Origin: CAYRUP01 sp964489265
Lineage (GTDB): Bacteria; Pseudomonadota; Gammaproteobacteria; DSM-16500
Assembly (NCBI GenBank): GCA_964489265.1
Contig: CAZAXX010000077.1
Span: 1 to 10,706, forward strand
DNA length: 10,706 nt
Reading direction: 5' to 3'
Part shown: one piece after another, positions 1-7,552 of the stretch
Layout of the letters: every line of letters begins with the position of its first letter
How positions within the stretch are numbered: position 1 is the stretch's first letter
Translations under genes and position numbers: made by a program
The notes under the pieces: model-generated
Seen by the model: only the letters and a program-made list of their open reading frames with translations
What the model was told of the DNA's origin: nothing
Databases searched by the model: none

Positions 1-54
1 TGGCAATACGTCTACGACGGTGCCATCCATTTCAATTTGATCTTCTTTTGCCAT
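1..54 (-). CDS. infA: Translation initiation factor IF-1, N-terminal part (runs off left edge)
   Basis: Reading the minus strand from the ATG at 54-52 gives 18 codons, MAKEDQIEMDGTVVDVLP, before the window ends. This is the very conserved amino end of IF-1, which starts MAKED-IEM-GTV--TLP in gammaproteobacteria. IF-1 is a small cytoplasmic OB-fold protein of about 72 residues. It binds the A site of the 30S subunit and works with IF-2 and IF-3 in start-codon selection. Only the first beta strand is visible, so the rest cannot be judged. It lies downstream of trxB on the same strand with a 69-bp gap, as in the enterobacterial trxB-cydDC-aat-infA order but without the intervening genes. No strong ribosome binding site is seen; the nearest purine run is AGG about 14 nt upstream. 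Confidence 0.9.
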   Translation of the reverse strand, partial: MAKEDQIEMDGTVVDVLP

Positions 55-123
55 AATACGGTCTGAAACCTATTAATAATTTCGATGTGCGAATAATGCC
101 TTAAAATGGCAAAAGAAGCAATG

Positions 124-1077
124 TTATGATTTTAAACCATCGAGGTACTTATCCGCATCCAGGGCAGCCATACAGCCTGAACCTGCGGAGGTGACGGCTT
201 GCCGATAGATTTGATCGGTCACATCGCCTGCGGCAAATACGCCAGGAATACTGGTCGCTGTGGCATTGCCATGGGGGCCATCTTGGATTTTGATATAACC
301 ATTATGCATCTCAAGCTGGTCGGTAAAAATAGCGGTATTGGGGGTGTGGCCAATTGCAATAAACACACCGGATGCCTCAACTACTTTTGTTTCACCCGTT
401 TGAACATGTTTGATTTGAATACCGGTGACGCCGGTCGCATTACCCAGAATTTCATCTGTCACAGAATTCCATTCAATATGCACTTTTTTCTCTTCCACTT
501 TTTTCATTAATTTATCAATGAGAATTTTTTCAGAACGGAATTTGTCACGACGATGAATGACAGTGACGTGTGCAGCAATATTCGAAAGATAAAGTGCTTC
601 TTCAACAGCAGTGTTACCACCGCCTACGACCACGACGCGCTGGTTTCGATAAAAAAAGCCATCACAGGTTGCGCAAGCAGAAACACCTTTGCCCATAAAT
701 TCTTTTTCTGAATCAAGACCGAGATAACGCGCGCTTGCACCTGTTGCAATAATCAATGCATCACAAGAGTAAGTGGTTTCACCATGCAACAAAAAAGGAC
801 GCTTGTTTAAATCGACAGAGTTGATGTGATCATATAAAACCTGCGTATTAAAACGCTCAGCGTGTAATTTCATGCGTTCCATCAAGGCAGGGCCTTGCAA
901 TCCTTCAACATCGCCAGGCCAGTTATCGACATCGGTTGTTGTTGTCAATTGACCACCTGGTTCCATTCCAGTGATAACAACAGGTTGTAAATTCGCGCGC
1001 GCGGCATAAATAGAAGCAGTCCAACCCGCCGGGCCCGATCCAAGAATAATTAAACGATGGTGTTTAGGTGTTGTCAT
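124..1077 (-). CDS. trxB: Thioredoxin reductase (NADPH, FAD)
   Basis: This 317-residue cytoplasmic flavoprotein transfers electrons from NADPH through FAD and a redox disulfide to thioredoxin. The length is normal for the low-molecular-weight bacterial type. The FAD-binding GSGPAG is at 13-18 and the redox centre CATC at 135-138. The NADPH Rossmann motif GGGNTA is at 152-157, with the phosphate-contacting HRRDKFR at 175-181. The C-terminal FAD motif GVFAAGDV is at 279-286, followed by the RQAVTSAGSG helix. All key residues are intact. The ATG start sits exactly where the family begins, a few residues before the first beta strand. It is divergent from ftsK across 84 bp, with infA downstream on the same strand. 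Its own ribosome binding site is weak (GTGAG-type purines upstream). Confidence 0.97.
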   Translation of the reverse strand: MTTPKHHRLIILGSGPAGWTASIYAARANLQPVVITGMEPGGQLTTTTDVDNWPGDVEGLQGPALMERMKLHAERFNTQVLYDHINSVDLNKRPFLLHGETTYSCDALIIATGASARYLGLDSEKEFMGKGVSACATCDGFFYRNQRVVVVGGGNTAVEEALYLSNIAAHVTVIHRRDKFRSEKILIDKLMKKVEEKKVHIEWNSVTDEILGNATGVTGIQIKHVQTGETKVVEASGVFIAIGHTPNTAIFTDQLEMHNGYIKIQDGPHGNATATSIPGVFAAGDVTDQIYRQAVTSAGSGCMAALDADKYLDGLKS

Positions 1078-1089
1078 AATTCATCACTC

Positions 1090-1161
1090 ACTAGTTTCTA
1101 GTCATAGTTTAGGATGCTATAGTACGAAAAGTTGTAGTTAAAGGAAAGAAAGGAGTGAGCA
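1090..1161 (+). promoter_or_regulatory. Divergent trxB/ftsK intergenic region with candidate ftsK promoter and Shine-Dalgarno
   Basis: An extended -10 box, TG-C-TATAGT, lies at 1115-1123. A weak -35-like TTTCTA at 1095-1100 is 17 bp upstream. Together they would start transcription near 1130 and leave a leader of about 30 nt for ftsK. AGGAG at 1151-1155 is a strong ribosome binding site, six bases from the TTG at 1162, and it decides the ftsK start. A small inverted repeat ACTAG-TTT-CTAGT at 1090-1102 overlaps the -35 area and could be an operator or chance. No convincing trxB promoter was recognised on the other strand. Confidence 0.45.
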
Positions 1162-3465
1162 TTGAAGCAAGCATTACAAAAACAACCCTCGCGTCGCCCA
1201 TTGGCGATCCAGATGGGCCATCGATTACGTGAAGGATTATTCATTCTCTCGATTGCCTTCGCTTTATTTTTATTCGTGTCATTCGGTACCTATCATGGTA
1301 TTGATCCAGGTTGGTCAAGTACAGGATCGGGTCATAAGGTATTGAATTGGGGCGGCAGGGCAGGTGCCTTTTTTGCCGATATTTTTTTATCGCTATTTGG
1401 TTTCATTGCCTATGTGCTTCCTGTCATGATTGTGTTCGCCGCTTGGTTAGGCGCGCGCAATGGGCATGAAAAATCGAAAATTCCAGCCAATGAATTTATT
1501 TTTAAAGCAGTCGGTTTTATCGTCGTTGTGTTCAGTGGTTGCGGTTTAGCAGGGCTTTATTTTAAACATGCGCTCGTTTCCATGCCGGCATCATCTGGCG
1601 GAATTCTGGGTGATTTAACGGCGACAGGCTTGACGCATGCGTTTAACGCATCAGGCAGTTCATTATTTTTGATTGCGGCATTTCTCTGTGGGATTACTTT
1701 ATTTACTGGGTTTTCCTGGTTGGGATTAATTGATGCAATTGGTTTTTATACAACGCGATTATTTATTTTCGGATTTGAGTTAGTTAAGAAAAAAGAATTT
1801 AAGTTAATGCCGAGCGAAGGCACCTTGGAAAAAGCGAGTAATAAAATTAAAAAAATTATTACGCCGCGCATTGAACCTAAAATGACAGAACAAAAAGTGG
1901 TGACGCCGCCTAAAATTGTTGAAGTGCGTGCACCTAAACCGAAACTGACACAAGACAAAAAAATAGAATCCAGCGTTGTGTTGCAACAAGGTATGTTGCC
2001 GCCATTAACACTATTAAATCCAGCGCCACCGTCAGAAGGCAAAGCTTTTGCCAATGTGACTTTTGAAGAATTATCAGAATTAGTAGAACAACGATTACTC
2101 GATTTTGGTGTAGAAGCAAAAGTCGTTGCGGTGCATCCTGGGCCTATCATTACGCGTTTTGAACTTGAGCTCGCACCGGGTATAAAAGTCAGTAAGATTA
2201 GCGGTCTTGCTAAAGACATTGCGCGTTCTTTATCAGCAACCAGTGTTCGCGTTGTCGAAGTGATTCCAGGTAAATCGGTGATTGGTTTGGAATTACCGAA
2301 TGAATTTCGAGAGACAGTGGTGTTAAGAGATATTTTAGAATCGCAGCGTTTTGTCCAATCAAAATCACCCGTCACGTTGGTGTTAGGAAAAGATATTGCA
2401 GGATTTCCAGTCGTTGTCGATTTAGCAAAAATGCCGCACCTTCTTGTTGCAGGTACGACTGGTTCAGGTAAGTCAGTCAGTATTAATGCGATGTTGTTAA
2501 GCATGTTATTTAAAGCAACGCCTGAACAATTACGGTTTATTTTAATTGATCCAAAAATGCTGGAATTATCAGTGTATGAAGGCATTCCTCATTTATTAAC
2601 ACCCGTCATCACTGACATGAAAGATGCAGCGAATGCATTGCGTTGGTGCGTCGCAGAAATGGATAGACGTTACAAATTAATGGCCGCGATGGGTGTGCGT
2701 AATCTTGCAAGTTATAACGCAAAAGTGTCTGATGCAATCAAACAAGGCAATCCGATTCCTGCACCACCCTGGATGATGGCAGAAGGTGAGCAACCCATTA
2801 ATTTGGAACCATTGCCAACCATTGTTGTAGTTGCCGATGAATTGGCGGACATGATGATGGTCGTTGGAAAAAAAGTTGAAGATTTAATTGCGCGCATTGC
2901 ACAAAAAGCGCGTGCCTCTGGTATTCATTTAATTTTAGCAACGCAACGTCCCTCGGTGGATGTGATCACCGGTTTAATCAAAGCAAATATTCCAACTCGT
3001 GTTGCATTCCAGGTTTCGTCGCGAATTGATTCACGCACGATTCTCGATCAACAAGGCGCAGAACAATTGCTGGGTAATGGCGATATGCTTTATTTACCAC
3101 CCGGTACTGGCGTGCCTGTGCGAGTGCATGGTGCATTTGTTGCGGATGATGAAGTACATCGCGTGGTCGGCGCATGGCAAACCTACGGAAAACCGAGTTA
3201 TCTGGAAGAAGTCACGGAAGGTGGTGGTAGCGAAGCAGGTAGTGCAAGCGAAGGAGGTGGGGGTGAGGCAGATCCTTTGTATGATGATGCGTTAAGAATT
3301 GTGACCGAATCGCGTCGCGCATCCATTTCGTTAGTGCAACGTCGCCTGAAAATCGGCTACAACCGCGCAGCCCGCATTATGGAAGATATGGAAGCGGCGG
3401 GTGTGGTCAGTACGATGGATACTAGCGGTTCTCGAGAAGTCTTGGCACCTCCGCCACCAGAATAA
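1162..3465 (+). CDS. ftsK: DNA translocase FtsK
   Basis: FtsK is an inner-membrane, septum-located DNA pump. It moves the replication terminus through the closing septum and activates XerCD recombination at dif. The protein has 767 residues. About four to five hydrophobic helices lie within residues 24-205 (roughly 24-42, 68-96, 114-135, 165-205). A short basic/proline linker covers about 210-290, much shorter than the long E. coli linker but normal for many other gammaproteobacteria. The alpha/beta RecA-like motor follows, with Walker A GTTGSGKS at 431-438 and Walker B IVVVADE with D559-E560. A Gly/Ser/Glu spacer at 685-704 leads to the winged-helix gamma domain (about 705-755) that reads KOPS sequences, with the helix RRLKIGYNRAARIMEDME. 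The TTG start is chosen because a good AGGAG stands six bases upstream; the next in-frame ATG is codon 18. Confidence 0.97.
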   Translation: MKQALQKQPSRRPLAIQMGHRLREGLFILSIAFALFLFVSFGTYHGIDPGWSSTGSGHKVLNWGGRAGAFFADIFLSLFGFIAYVLPVMIVFAAWLGARNGHEKSKIPANEFIFKAVGFIVVVFSGCGLAGLYFKHALVSMPASSGGILGDLTATGLTHAFNASGSSLFLIAAFLCGITLFTGFSWLGLIDAIGFYTTRLFIFGFELVKKKEFKLMPSEGTLEKASNKIKKIITPRIEPKMTEQKVVTPPKIVEVRAPKPKLTQDKKIESSVVLQQGMLPPLTLLNPAPPSEGKAFANVTFEELSELVEQRLLDFGVEAKVVAVHPGPIITRFELELAPGIKVSKISGLAKDIARSLSATSVRVVEVIPGKSVIGLELPNEFRETVVLRDILESQRFVQSKSPVTLVLGKDIAGFPVVVDLAKMPHLLVAGTTGSGKSVSINAMLLSMLFKATPEQLRFILIDPKMLELSVYEGIPHLLTPVITDMKDAANALRWCVAEMDRRYKLMAAMGVRNLASYNAKVSDAIKQGNPIPAPPWMMAEGEQPINLEPLPTIVVVADELADMMMVVGKKVEDLIARIAQKARASGIHLILATQRPSVDVITGLIKANIPTRVAFQVSSRIDSRTILDQQGAEQLLGNGDMLYLPPGTGVPVRVHGAFVADDEVHRVVGAWQTYGKPSYLEEVTEGGGSEAGSASEGGGGEADPLYDDALRIVTESRRASISLVQRRLKIGYNRAARIMEDMEAAGVVSTMDTSGSREVLAPPPPE

Positions 3466-3481
3466 AGATGACATTCTATTG

Positions 3482-3510
3482 TTTAAAAAAACGCCAACTA
3501 ATGGTATAAT
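3482..3510 (+). promoter_or_regulatory. Candidate sigma-70 promoter of the unknown gene at 3568
   Basis: A perfect -10 hexamer TATAAT at 3505-3510 is 17 bp downstream of TTTAAA at 3482-3487, which matches four of six bases of the -35 consensus. Transcription would start near 3517, inside the left arm of the palindrome at 3506-3545. The gene would thus have a promoter of its own rather than depending on ftsK read-through. No experimental support. Confidence 0.5.
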
Positions 3511-3545
3511 TATTTGACCTGCTCATAAACAGGCCAAATAATTAT
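3506..3545. repeat. 16-bp palindrome after ftsK (operator or terminator-like)
   Basis: The arms are 3506-3521 (ending TTTGACCTG) and 3530-3545 (starting CAGGCCAAA). They match at 15 of 16 positions around an 8-base loop at 3522-3529; the one mismatch is A3517/C3534. The right arm is followed by TTTAT and a run of A. As RNA from ftsK it could form a hairpin followed by a weak U-tract and act as a terminator. As DNA it overlaps the -10 box and expected start of the next gene and looks like a site for a dimeric regulator. The sequence alone does not decide between these. Confidence 0.55.
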
Positions 3546-3567
3546 TTTATAAAAAATGAGGCGTGAG

Positions 3568-4683
3568 ATGTTTGTTTCCAGAGTGAAATCACCAAGTGAC
3601 GTTTTGTTAAATGAAGAGCTTGTAGGTGCCACCTCAGGTAGGAGTGGTTTTCATTCGCAAACATTTCGTAATCAAGTAGATGGATATCATAGAAGGGGTG
3701 ATACGTGGACTGATAAAGCGTTTCAACTTTTCTTTGCTGAGGGCTTGCTGCAACATTATGTTGCCATCATAACAAAGTTTGATTTTCAGTATAATCCTCA
3801 AAACTTACTCAACCCATTGAAACTCTATCATTACGAAATTGAATACATTTATTGCTTATATGAATCATTTCGTATAGATGAAAAATTTGATGTTGATGAC
3901 CATGACTCTATAAAAAAAGCCACACAATGGCTAGAACTTATCGGGGATTTATTTAATAAATTAAAAAAGGTACCACAGTTACTCGACGTTGGTGGACGGT
4001 ATCAAAAAATTAAAGTCCTAAATGAAAAACTTTTAAACGCAATATATGAAGAACAAAATGTAGAAGCTAAACAAAGCTTGGAAAAAAACATATATCAAAA
4101 TGATAGAGAGATGGATAGTTTGCAGAAACATATTCTATTTCATGTAATAGAATTTGGATATCAAGTGAAGGAATTTTTGGCTGAAAAAACCTACAATTTA
4201 GATCAAATTAAAAAAGACAAGGAGCTATTCGAATATAAGAATCCAATGCAAGTAGAAGTTAAGGAAACAAAACCTCAAAGTTCATCTGGGACGACTCCAT
4301 TATCGGAACATACTGAAAGCAGGTGGCACACTTCTCCCCTTGTTTCACACTCTACATTTCATTCAACATCATCAACATCGATAACCGAAGCTAAAAGTAG
4401 TCTAACGCAAGTTCAAGAGAAGAATATTTTGGAACTAATAGAAATATTAGATAAAGAAATAGCAGAGCCTTCAAAACATAAAGATATAGATAGAAAAAAA
4501 TCCAAAAAAGATGGTCTGAAAAAATTAATTCTATTATGTAAAACAAAAGATATTTGTTCTGCTATTGCAGAAGTTAAAAATGAGTATAGTGATATTGGAA
4601 AGGGTTTCGGTGATAGGACATCTAAATTACTTAATGAACTAGAAAAATCAGCAAGAGGCAGCTTATCTTTTCATCACACATAA
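3568..4683 (+). CDS. Hypothetical protein, helical, with Ser/Thr-rich linker; not recognised
   Basis: I do not recognise a family. From the ATG at 3568 the protein has 371 residues; an in-frame ATG at 3556 would add four. 3568 is preferred because GAGG at 3558-3561 lies six bases before it, while 3556 has no ribosome binding site. The predicted protein is soluble and mostly helical. Residues about 46-226 are rich in aromatic and charged residues, with coiled-coil-like Lys/Glu/Leu stretches. Residues about 236-278 are a Ser/Thr/His low-complexity linker. Residues about 279-361 form a lysine-rich helical C-terminal segment containing LKKLILLCKTKDICSAI. There is no signal peptide or membrane helix. 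The gene is clearly more A+T-rich than ftsK or lolA and interrupts the usual ftsK-lolA adjacency, pointing to lineage-specific gain. The layout of helical body, disordered linker and short helical tail is common among type IV-secreted effectors of Legionellales, but that is inference. Confidence 0.8.
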   Translation: MFVSRVKSPSDVLLNEELVGATSGRSGFHSQTFRNQVDGYHRRGDTWTDKAFQLFFAEGLLQHYVAIITKFDFQYNPQNLLNPLKLYHYEIEYIYCLYESFRIDEKFDVDDHDSIKKATQWLELIGDLFNKLKKVPQLLDVGGRYQKIKVLNEKLLNAIYEEQNVEAKQSLEKNIYQNDREMDSLQKHILFHVIEFGYQVKEFLAEKTYNLDQIKKDKELFEYKNPMQVEVKETKPQSSSGTTPLSEHTESRWHTSPLVSHSTFHSTSSTSITEAKSSLTQVQEKNILELIEILDKEIAEPSKHKDIDRKKSKKDGLKKLILLCKTKDICSAIAEVKNEYSDIGKGFGDRTSKLLNELEKSARGSLSFHHT

Positions 4684-4715
4684 TATCTGAAGCTTGATAT
4701 CTATAATTTTATACT

Positions 4716-4766
4716 TTGTGATATGGAAATGCAGTAATATAATTCCTAATGTTGAATAATGGGAGG
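4716..4766 (+). promoter_or_regulatory. Candidate lolA promoter and Shine-Dalgarno
   Basis: TTGTGA at 4716-4721 and a perfect TATAAT at 4738-4743 are 16 bp apart and would start transcription near 4750. GGGAGG at 4761-4766 is a strong ribosome binding site, six bases before the GTG at 4773, and fixes that GTG as the lolA start rather than the ATG at 4782. Another TATAAT at 4702-4707 has no usable -35 box. Confidence 0.45.
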
Positions 4767-4772
4767 TAAAGC

Positions 4773-5408
4773 GTGCGAAATATGATAAGGTTTTTTTTAC
4801 TGCTCATAGGCTATTTTTATGTGTCAATTTCATATGCAGATGCAACCAGCGCAGAATTGATAGGCTTGCTTAACAATGTCCGCACGATGCAGGGCGAGTT
4901 TATTCAAACTATTTCAAACAACAAAGGAAAATCCATCAGTCAAACAAATGGGTTAATGGCATTGCAACGGCCAGGAAAATTTCGTTGGGATACGAAGCAA
5001 CCGAGTAAACAATTGATTGTGACCAATGGAACAAAAGTGTGGATCTATGATCCTGATCTTGATCAAGTTACCATTCGATTTTTAACGAAAGAAGCGGGTG
5101 AAACGCCAGCATTGTTGTTGAGTAACACGAATTCGACGCTGGAAAAAGATTTCAATGTGGAAGTGTTAAATATTAAATCCCCGCTGCGATGGTTTTTATT
5201 GAAACCAAAAGATCGCGGCAGTATGTTTGCAGCCATCAAGTTGGGTTTTGAAAATCAGCAAATTAAACAAATGCAATTGCAGGATCATCTTGGGCATGTG
5301 ACGAATATTCAATTCAATCATGTCGTGATTAATCAAGCATTAGCGTCTTCGTTATTTACGTTTAAACCACCCGCGAAAGTAGATGTAATAGATGAAACCC
5401 ATCGATGA
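4773..5408 (+). CDS. lolA: Outer-membrane lipoprotein carrier protein LolA
   Basis: LolA is the periplasmic chaperone that takes lipoproteins released by LolCDE at the inner membrane and hands them to LolB at the outer membrane. The 211-residue precursor starts with a signal peptide: a basic MRNMIR, a hydrophobic core at 7-19, and likely cleavage after the SYA ending at residue 22. The mature part shows family hallmarks. These are an early helix with MQGEFIQTI (39-47), the strand LQRPGKFRW (64-72) carrying the conserved arginine, WIYDPDLDQVT (90-100), the TPALLLS helix (111-117) that lids the hydrophobic cavity, and the C-terminal strand FTFKPPAKVDVID. Length is normal. The start is GTG. It lies directly before rarA with a 17-bp overlap, the usual gammaproteobacterial arrangement. 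Confidence 0.95.
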   Translation: MRNMIRFFLLLIGYFYVSISYADATSAELIGLLNNVRTMQGEFIQTISNNKGKSISQTNGLMALQRPGKFRWDTKQPSKQLIVTNGTKVWIYDPDLDQVTIRFLTKEAGETPALLLSNTNSTLEKDFNVEVLNIKSPLRWFLLKPKDRGSMFAAIKLGFENQQIKQMQLQDHLGHVTNIQFNHVVINQALASSLFTFKPPAKVDVIDETHR

Positions 5409-6696
5409 ATTTCAGCCGCTTGCAGCACGCATGCGGCCTACTACAATTGATGAATTTGTAGGCCAAAGTCATTTGCTTTCGCAAGGGAAACCCTTGCGTA
5501 AAGCAATCGAACAAGGTGTGTTGCATTCGATGATTTTGTGGGGACCGCCAGGGACTGGCAAAACTACATTAGCGCGGTTAATGGCGGATCGTGTGAGTGC
5601 TCGTTTTGAAAAAATCTCCGCGATATTTTCTGGTGTCAAAGATATTCGTGCTGTTGTCGATGAAGCGAAACGTGCTCGACAAGAATCGCAACAAGCGACT
5701 GTTTTATTTGTCGATGAAGTGCACCGTTTTAACAAAGCACAGCAAGACGCATTTCTTCCGTTTGTAGAAGATGGCACATTAATTTTAATTGGTGCGACGA
5801 CGGAAAATCCATCGTTTGAATTAAACAATGCATTACTATCTCGTTGTCGAGTGTATGTGTTGCAGCGATTTTCGCATGAAGAATTGTTGCAGGTTTTGTC
5901 ACGTGCGCTGGAAGATAAAGAACGCGGGCTAGGAAAATTAAATTTAGATTTCCCAAGAGAATTGCAAGATATCTTAATTCAAGCAGCAGATGGTGATGCG
6001 CGTCAATTATTAAATTTATTAGAAGTGATTGGTGATTTTGCAGAAAAAAATGAAATTGTCACACAAGAATTATTAGCCGGTGTAATTCAGCATAATTTGC
6101 GTCGATTTGATAAAGGTGGCGAAGCCTTTTACGACCAAATTTCTGCTTTGCATAAATCGGTGCGGGGTTCTTCACCAGATGCCGCATTATATTGGTTTGC
6201 ACGTATGCTAGATGGTGGCTGTGATCCTTTATATATTGCGCGACGTGTCGTGCGGATGGCCAGTGAAGATATCGGCAATGCCGATCCACGTGGTCTCGAA
6301 TTAGCAATGAATGCCTGTAGTGTCTTTGAGCGTTTGGGAAGTCCAGAAGGTGAATTAGCGATTGCTCAAGCGGTCGTTTATCTGGCAGTTGCTCCAAAAA
6401 GTAATGCAGTCTATGTTGCGTTTAATAATGCGATGCAAGATGCCAAAGCATCCGGCTCACTAGATGTTCCTTTGCATTTACGCAATGCCCCCACGCGTTT
6501 GATGAAAGAGTTAGGTTATGGAAAAAAATATCGCTATGCACATGATGAACCGGATGCATATGCGGCAGGTGAAAAATATTTTCCAGATGAATTGGGAGAA
6601 AAAACCTATTATTTTCCTGTCCCGCGTGGTTTGGAAATAAAAATCGCAGAGAAATTAGCACAATTACGCGAGAAAGATAAAAAAGGTAAAGTTTAA
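5392..6696 (+). CDS. rarA: Replication-associated recombination protein RarA (MgsA), AAA+ ATPase
   Basis: RarA is a cytoplasmic clamp-loader-like AAA+ ATPase that acts at stalled replication forks and single-strand gaps. It is the homologue of yeast Mgs1 and human WRNIP1. The 434 residues match the E. coli protein end to end. Walker A GPPGTGKT is at 51-58 and Walker B LFVDEVHRF at 105-113 with D108-E109. Sensor 1 GATTENPSFE is at 134-143, the candidate arginine finger at R151 (LLSRCRV), and sensor 2 near DGDARQLLN (200-208). The tetramerisation domain includes ISALHKSVRGS and APKSNAVY, ending in the conserved HLRNAPT, RYAHDEP and YYFP motifs. The ATG at 5392 lies inside the last codons of lolA in another frame and has no clear ribosome binding site, so translational coupling to lolA is likely. 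Nothing is truncated. Confidence 0.96.
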   Translation: MKPIDEFQPLAARMRPTTIDEFVGQSHLLSQGKPLRKAIEQGVLHSMILWGPPGTGKTTLARLMADRVSARFEKISAIFSGVKDIRAVVDEAKRARQESQQATVLFVDEVHRFNKAQQDAFLPFVEDGTLILIGATTENPSFELNNALLSRCRVYVLQRFSHEELLQVLSRALEDKERGLGKLNLDFPRELQDILIQAADGDARQLLNLLEVIGDFAEKNEIVTQELLAGVIQHNLRRFDKGGEAFYDQISALHKSVRGSSPDAALYWFARMLDGGCDPLYIARRVVRMASEDIGNADPRGLELAMNACSVFERLGSPEGELAIAQAVVYLAVAPKSNAVYVAFNNAMQDAKASGSLDVPLHLRNAPTRLMKELGYGKKYRYAHDEPDAYAAGEKYFPDELGEKTYYFPVPRGLEIKIAEKLAQLREKDKKGKV

Positions 6697-6759
6697 TATT
6701 GTTGTTTATGTATAATGCGGCGAAAAATTTTATATGTTAATAATAACGAGGAGTAGTTT
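6697..6759 (+). promoter_or_regulatory. Leader of the first tandem paralogue, with partial conservation in the second
   Basis: TATAAT at 6711-6716 is a possible -10 box, but no good -35 is seen. GAGGAG at 6748-6753 is the ribosome binding site for the ATG at 6760. The stretch from AATTTTAT (6726-6733) through TAATAATAAC (6738-6747) recurs before the second paralogue, at 7514-7521 and 7526-7535. The duplicated unit therefore included upstream DNA. Confidence 0.4.
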
Positions 6760-7470
6760 ATGCCGTATGGACAAGAGAAAGAAATATACAAATCTGTTAT
6801 GAAACAATTCTCTCAAGAGGAATTTAAAAAAGCTGTAGATATTCACGATATCAACATGCTTAGATTAGCTCTTACTATTGTCATACCAGATGGTTATCGA
6901 GCAGGCGTTATGGTCACCCCTTTTGAGGCAGGTCTGTCTTATATTGATGTGGAAACCAGGGTTAAGATATTCGATTTACTATTTGAAAAAGGTAACGAAG
7001 AATTGGCTAAACTAGCAATAAAACAATTTCCTGGCCTTCTTGGACATTCTTCTTCAGGGGTGTGTTATTTTTTATTAGCATTACGAAAAGGGTTTTTCCA
7101 GGCGGCTGAACAGAGTATGGCTTCTCTTACAGAGACAGATTACCGTTACTTAGATAATTTATTTTTCGTACGTGCTTTACAAGACCCAACAGCATTAGCA
7201 GAGACTTGCCAAATCTTATTAAATAATCCGCAGCCCAAGTTGTTATCGATATTAAATCATAACGCTGTTTTTAAAACTGCTTTTACCGATGCACAACAAA
7301 GAGCTGAGTTCAAGCAGGTGGATCCAGCAGTAGGGACAGAGTTACCTGACTTAAAAGATTCGCTTAGAAATATGCTATTAGGAAAAACGGTAGCTTCGCC
7401 TGCTTCTGCTGAAATAACAGTAACACCTATTGTGCCAAAAAGGATTGTACGTTTCGCATCAGGAAATTGA
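6760..7470 (+). CDS. Hypothetical protein, first of a tandem paralogous pair
   Basis: Function not recognised. The 236-residue protein is soluble and predicted largely helical, with no signal peptide or membrane helix. It is clearly related to the next gene. The N-terminal segment (IYKSVMK...DINML, residues 9-34), the middle (FDLLFEKGNEELAKLAIKQ 71-89 and FLLALRKGFF 104-113), the later segment (QILLNNPQPKLLSILNHNA 151-169) and the last 39 residues (198-236) all align. The helical units such as IFDLLFEKG...LAKLAI and FLLALRKGFFQAAEQ loosely resemble degenerate ankyrin-type helix pairs, but no clean ankyrin consensus is present. The start has a good GAGGAG. Base composition is more A+T-rich than rarA. 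It lies after rarA, where serS is expected in relatives. Confidence 0.8.
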   Translation: MPYGQEKEIYKSVMKQFSQEEFKKAVDIHDINMLRLALTIVIPDGYRAGVMVTPFEAGLSYIDVETRVKIFDLLFEKGNEELAKLAIKQFPGLLGHSSSGVCYFLLALRKGFFQAAEQSMASLTETDYRYLDNLFFVRALQDPTALAETCQILLNNPQPKLLSILNHNAVFKTAFTDAQQRAEFKQVDPAVGTELPDLKDSLRNMLLGKTVASPASAEITVTPIVPKRIVRFASGN

Positions 7471-7495
7471 TGTCATTGCGAGTGGAGCGAAGCAC
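7471..7495 (+). repeat. Fragment of a dispersed 'GTCATTGCGAG' repeat
   Basis: The bases right after the stop codon read TGTCATTGCGAG followed by TGGAGCGAAGC. This resembles a dispersed intergenic repeat seen in many bacterial genomes. Only one partial copy is present in this window. The first bases (TGATGTCATT, starting in the stop codon) are also found after the second paralogue at 8357-8366, so part of the match is explained by the gene duplication. Confidence 0.4.
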
Positions 7496-7507
7496 CAGAA
7501 GAGAAAG

Positions 7508-7552
7508 TGATACAATTTTATTTTCTAATAATAACTAAAGAGTGGTTGTGAG
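7508..7552 (+). promoter_or_regulatory. Candidate extended -10 promoter and leader of the second paralogue
   Basis: TG-A-TACAAT at 7508-7516 is an extended -10 match with no clear -35. It would start transcription near 7523, about 30 nt before the ATG at 7553. The leader has only a weak ribosome binding site, AAAGAG at 7537-7542 about ten bases upstream. TAATAATAAC at 7526-7535 matches the leader of the first paralogue. Confidence 0.35.

Noticed and set aside
199..510. Plus-strand open frame of about 100 codons inside trxB
   Set aside because: It is the antisense shadow of an intact, fully recognisable trxB; no ribosome binding site and no family-like sequence.
1746..2585. Long minus-strand open frame inside ftsK (279 codons)
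   Set aside because: The ftsK frame is complete with all motifs. The opposite frame has a low-complexity Ser/Thr/Asn-rich translation typical of antisense frames, and no start signal.
4702..4707. TATAAT upstream of lolA as a -10 box
   Set aside because: No acceptable -35 sequence at 16-18 bp upstream; the TATAAT at 4738 fits better.
6692..6700. TTTAATATT, close to a half-site of the PmrA box (cTTAATatT-N2-cTTAATatT) known for Dot/Icm genes
   Set aside because: The second half-site two bases downstream does not match, and the half-site overlaps the rarA stop codon. In A+T-rich DNA one half-site is not evidence.
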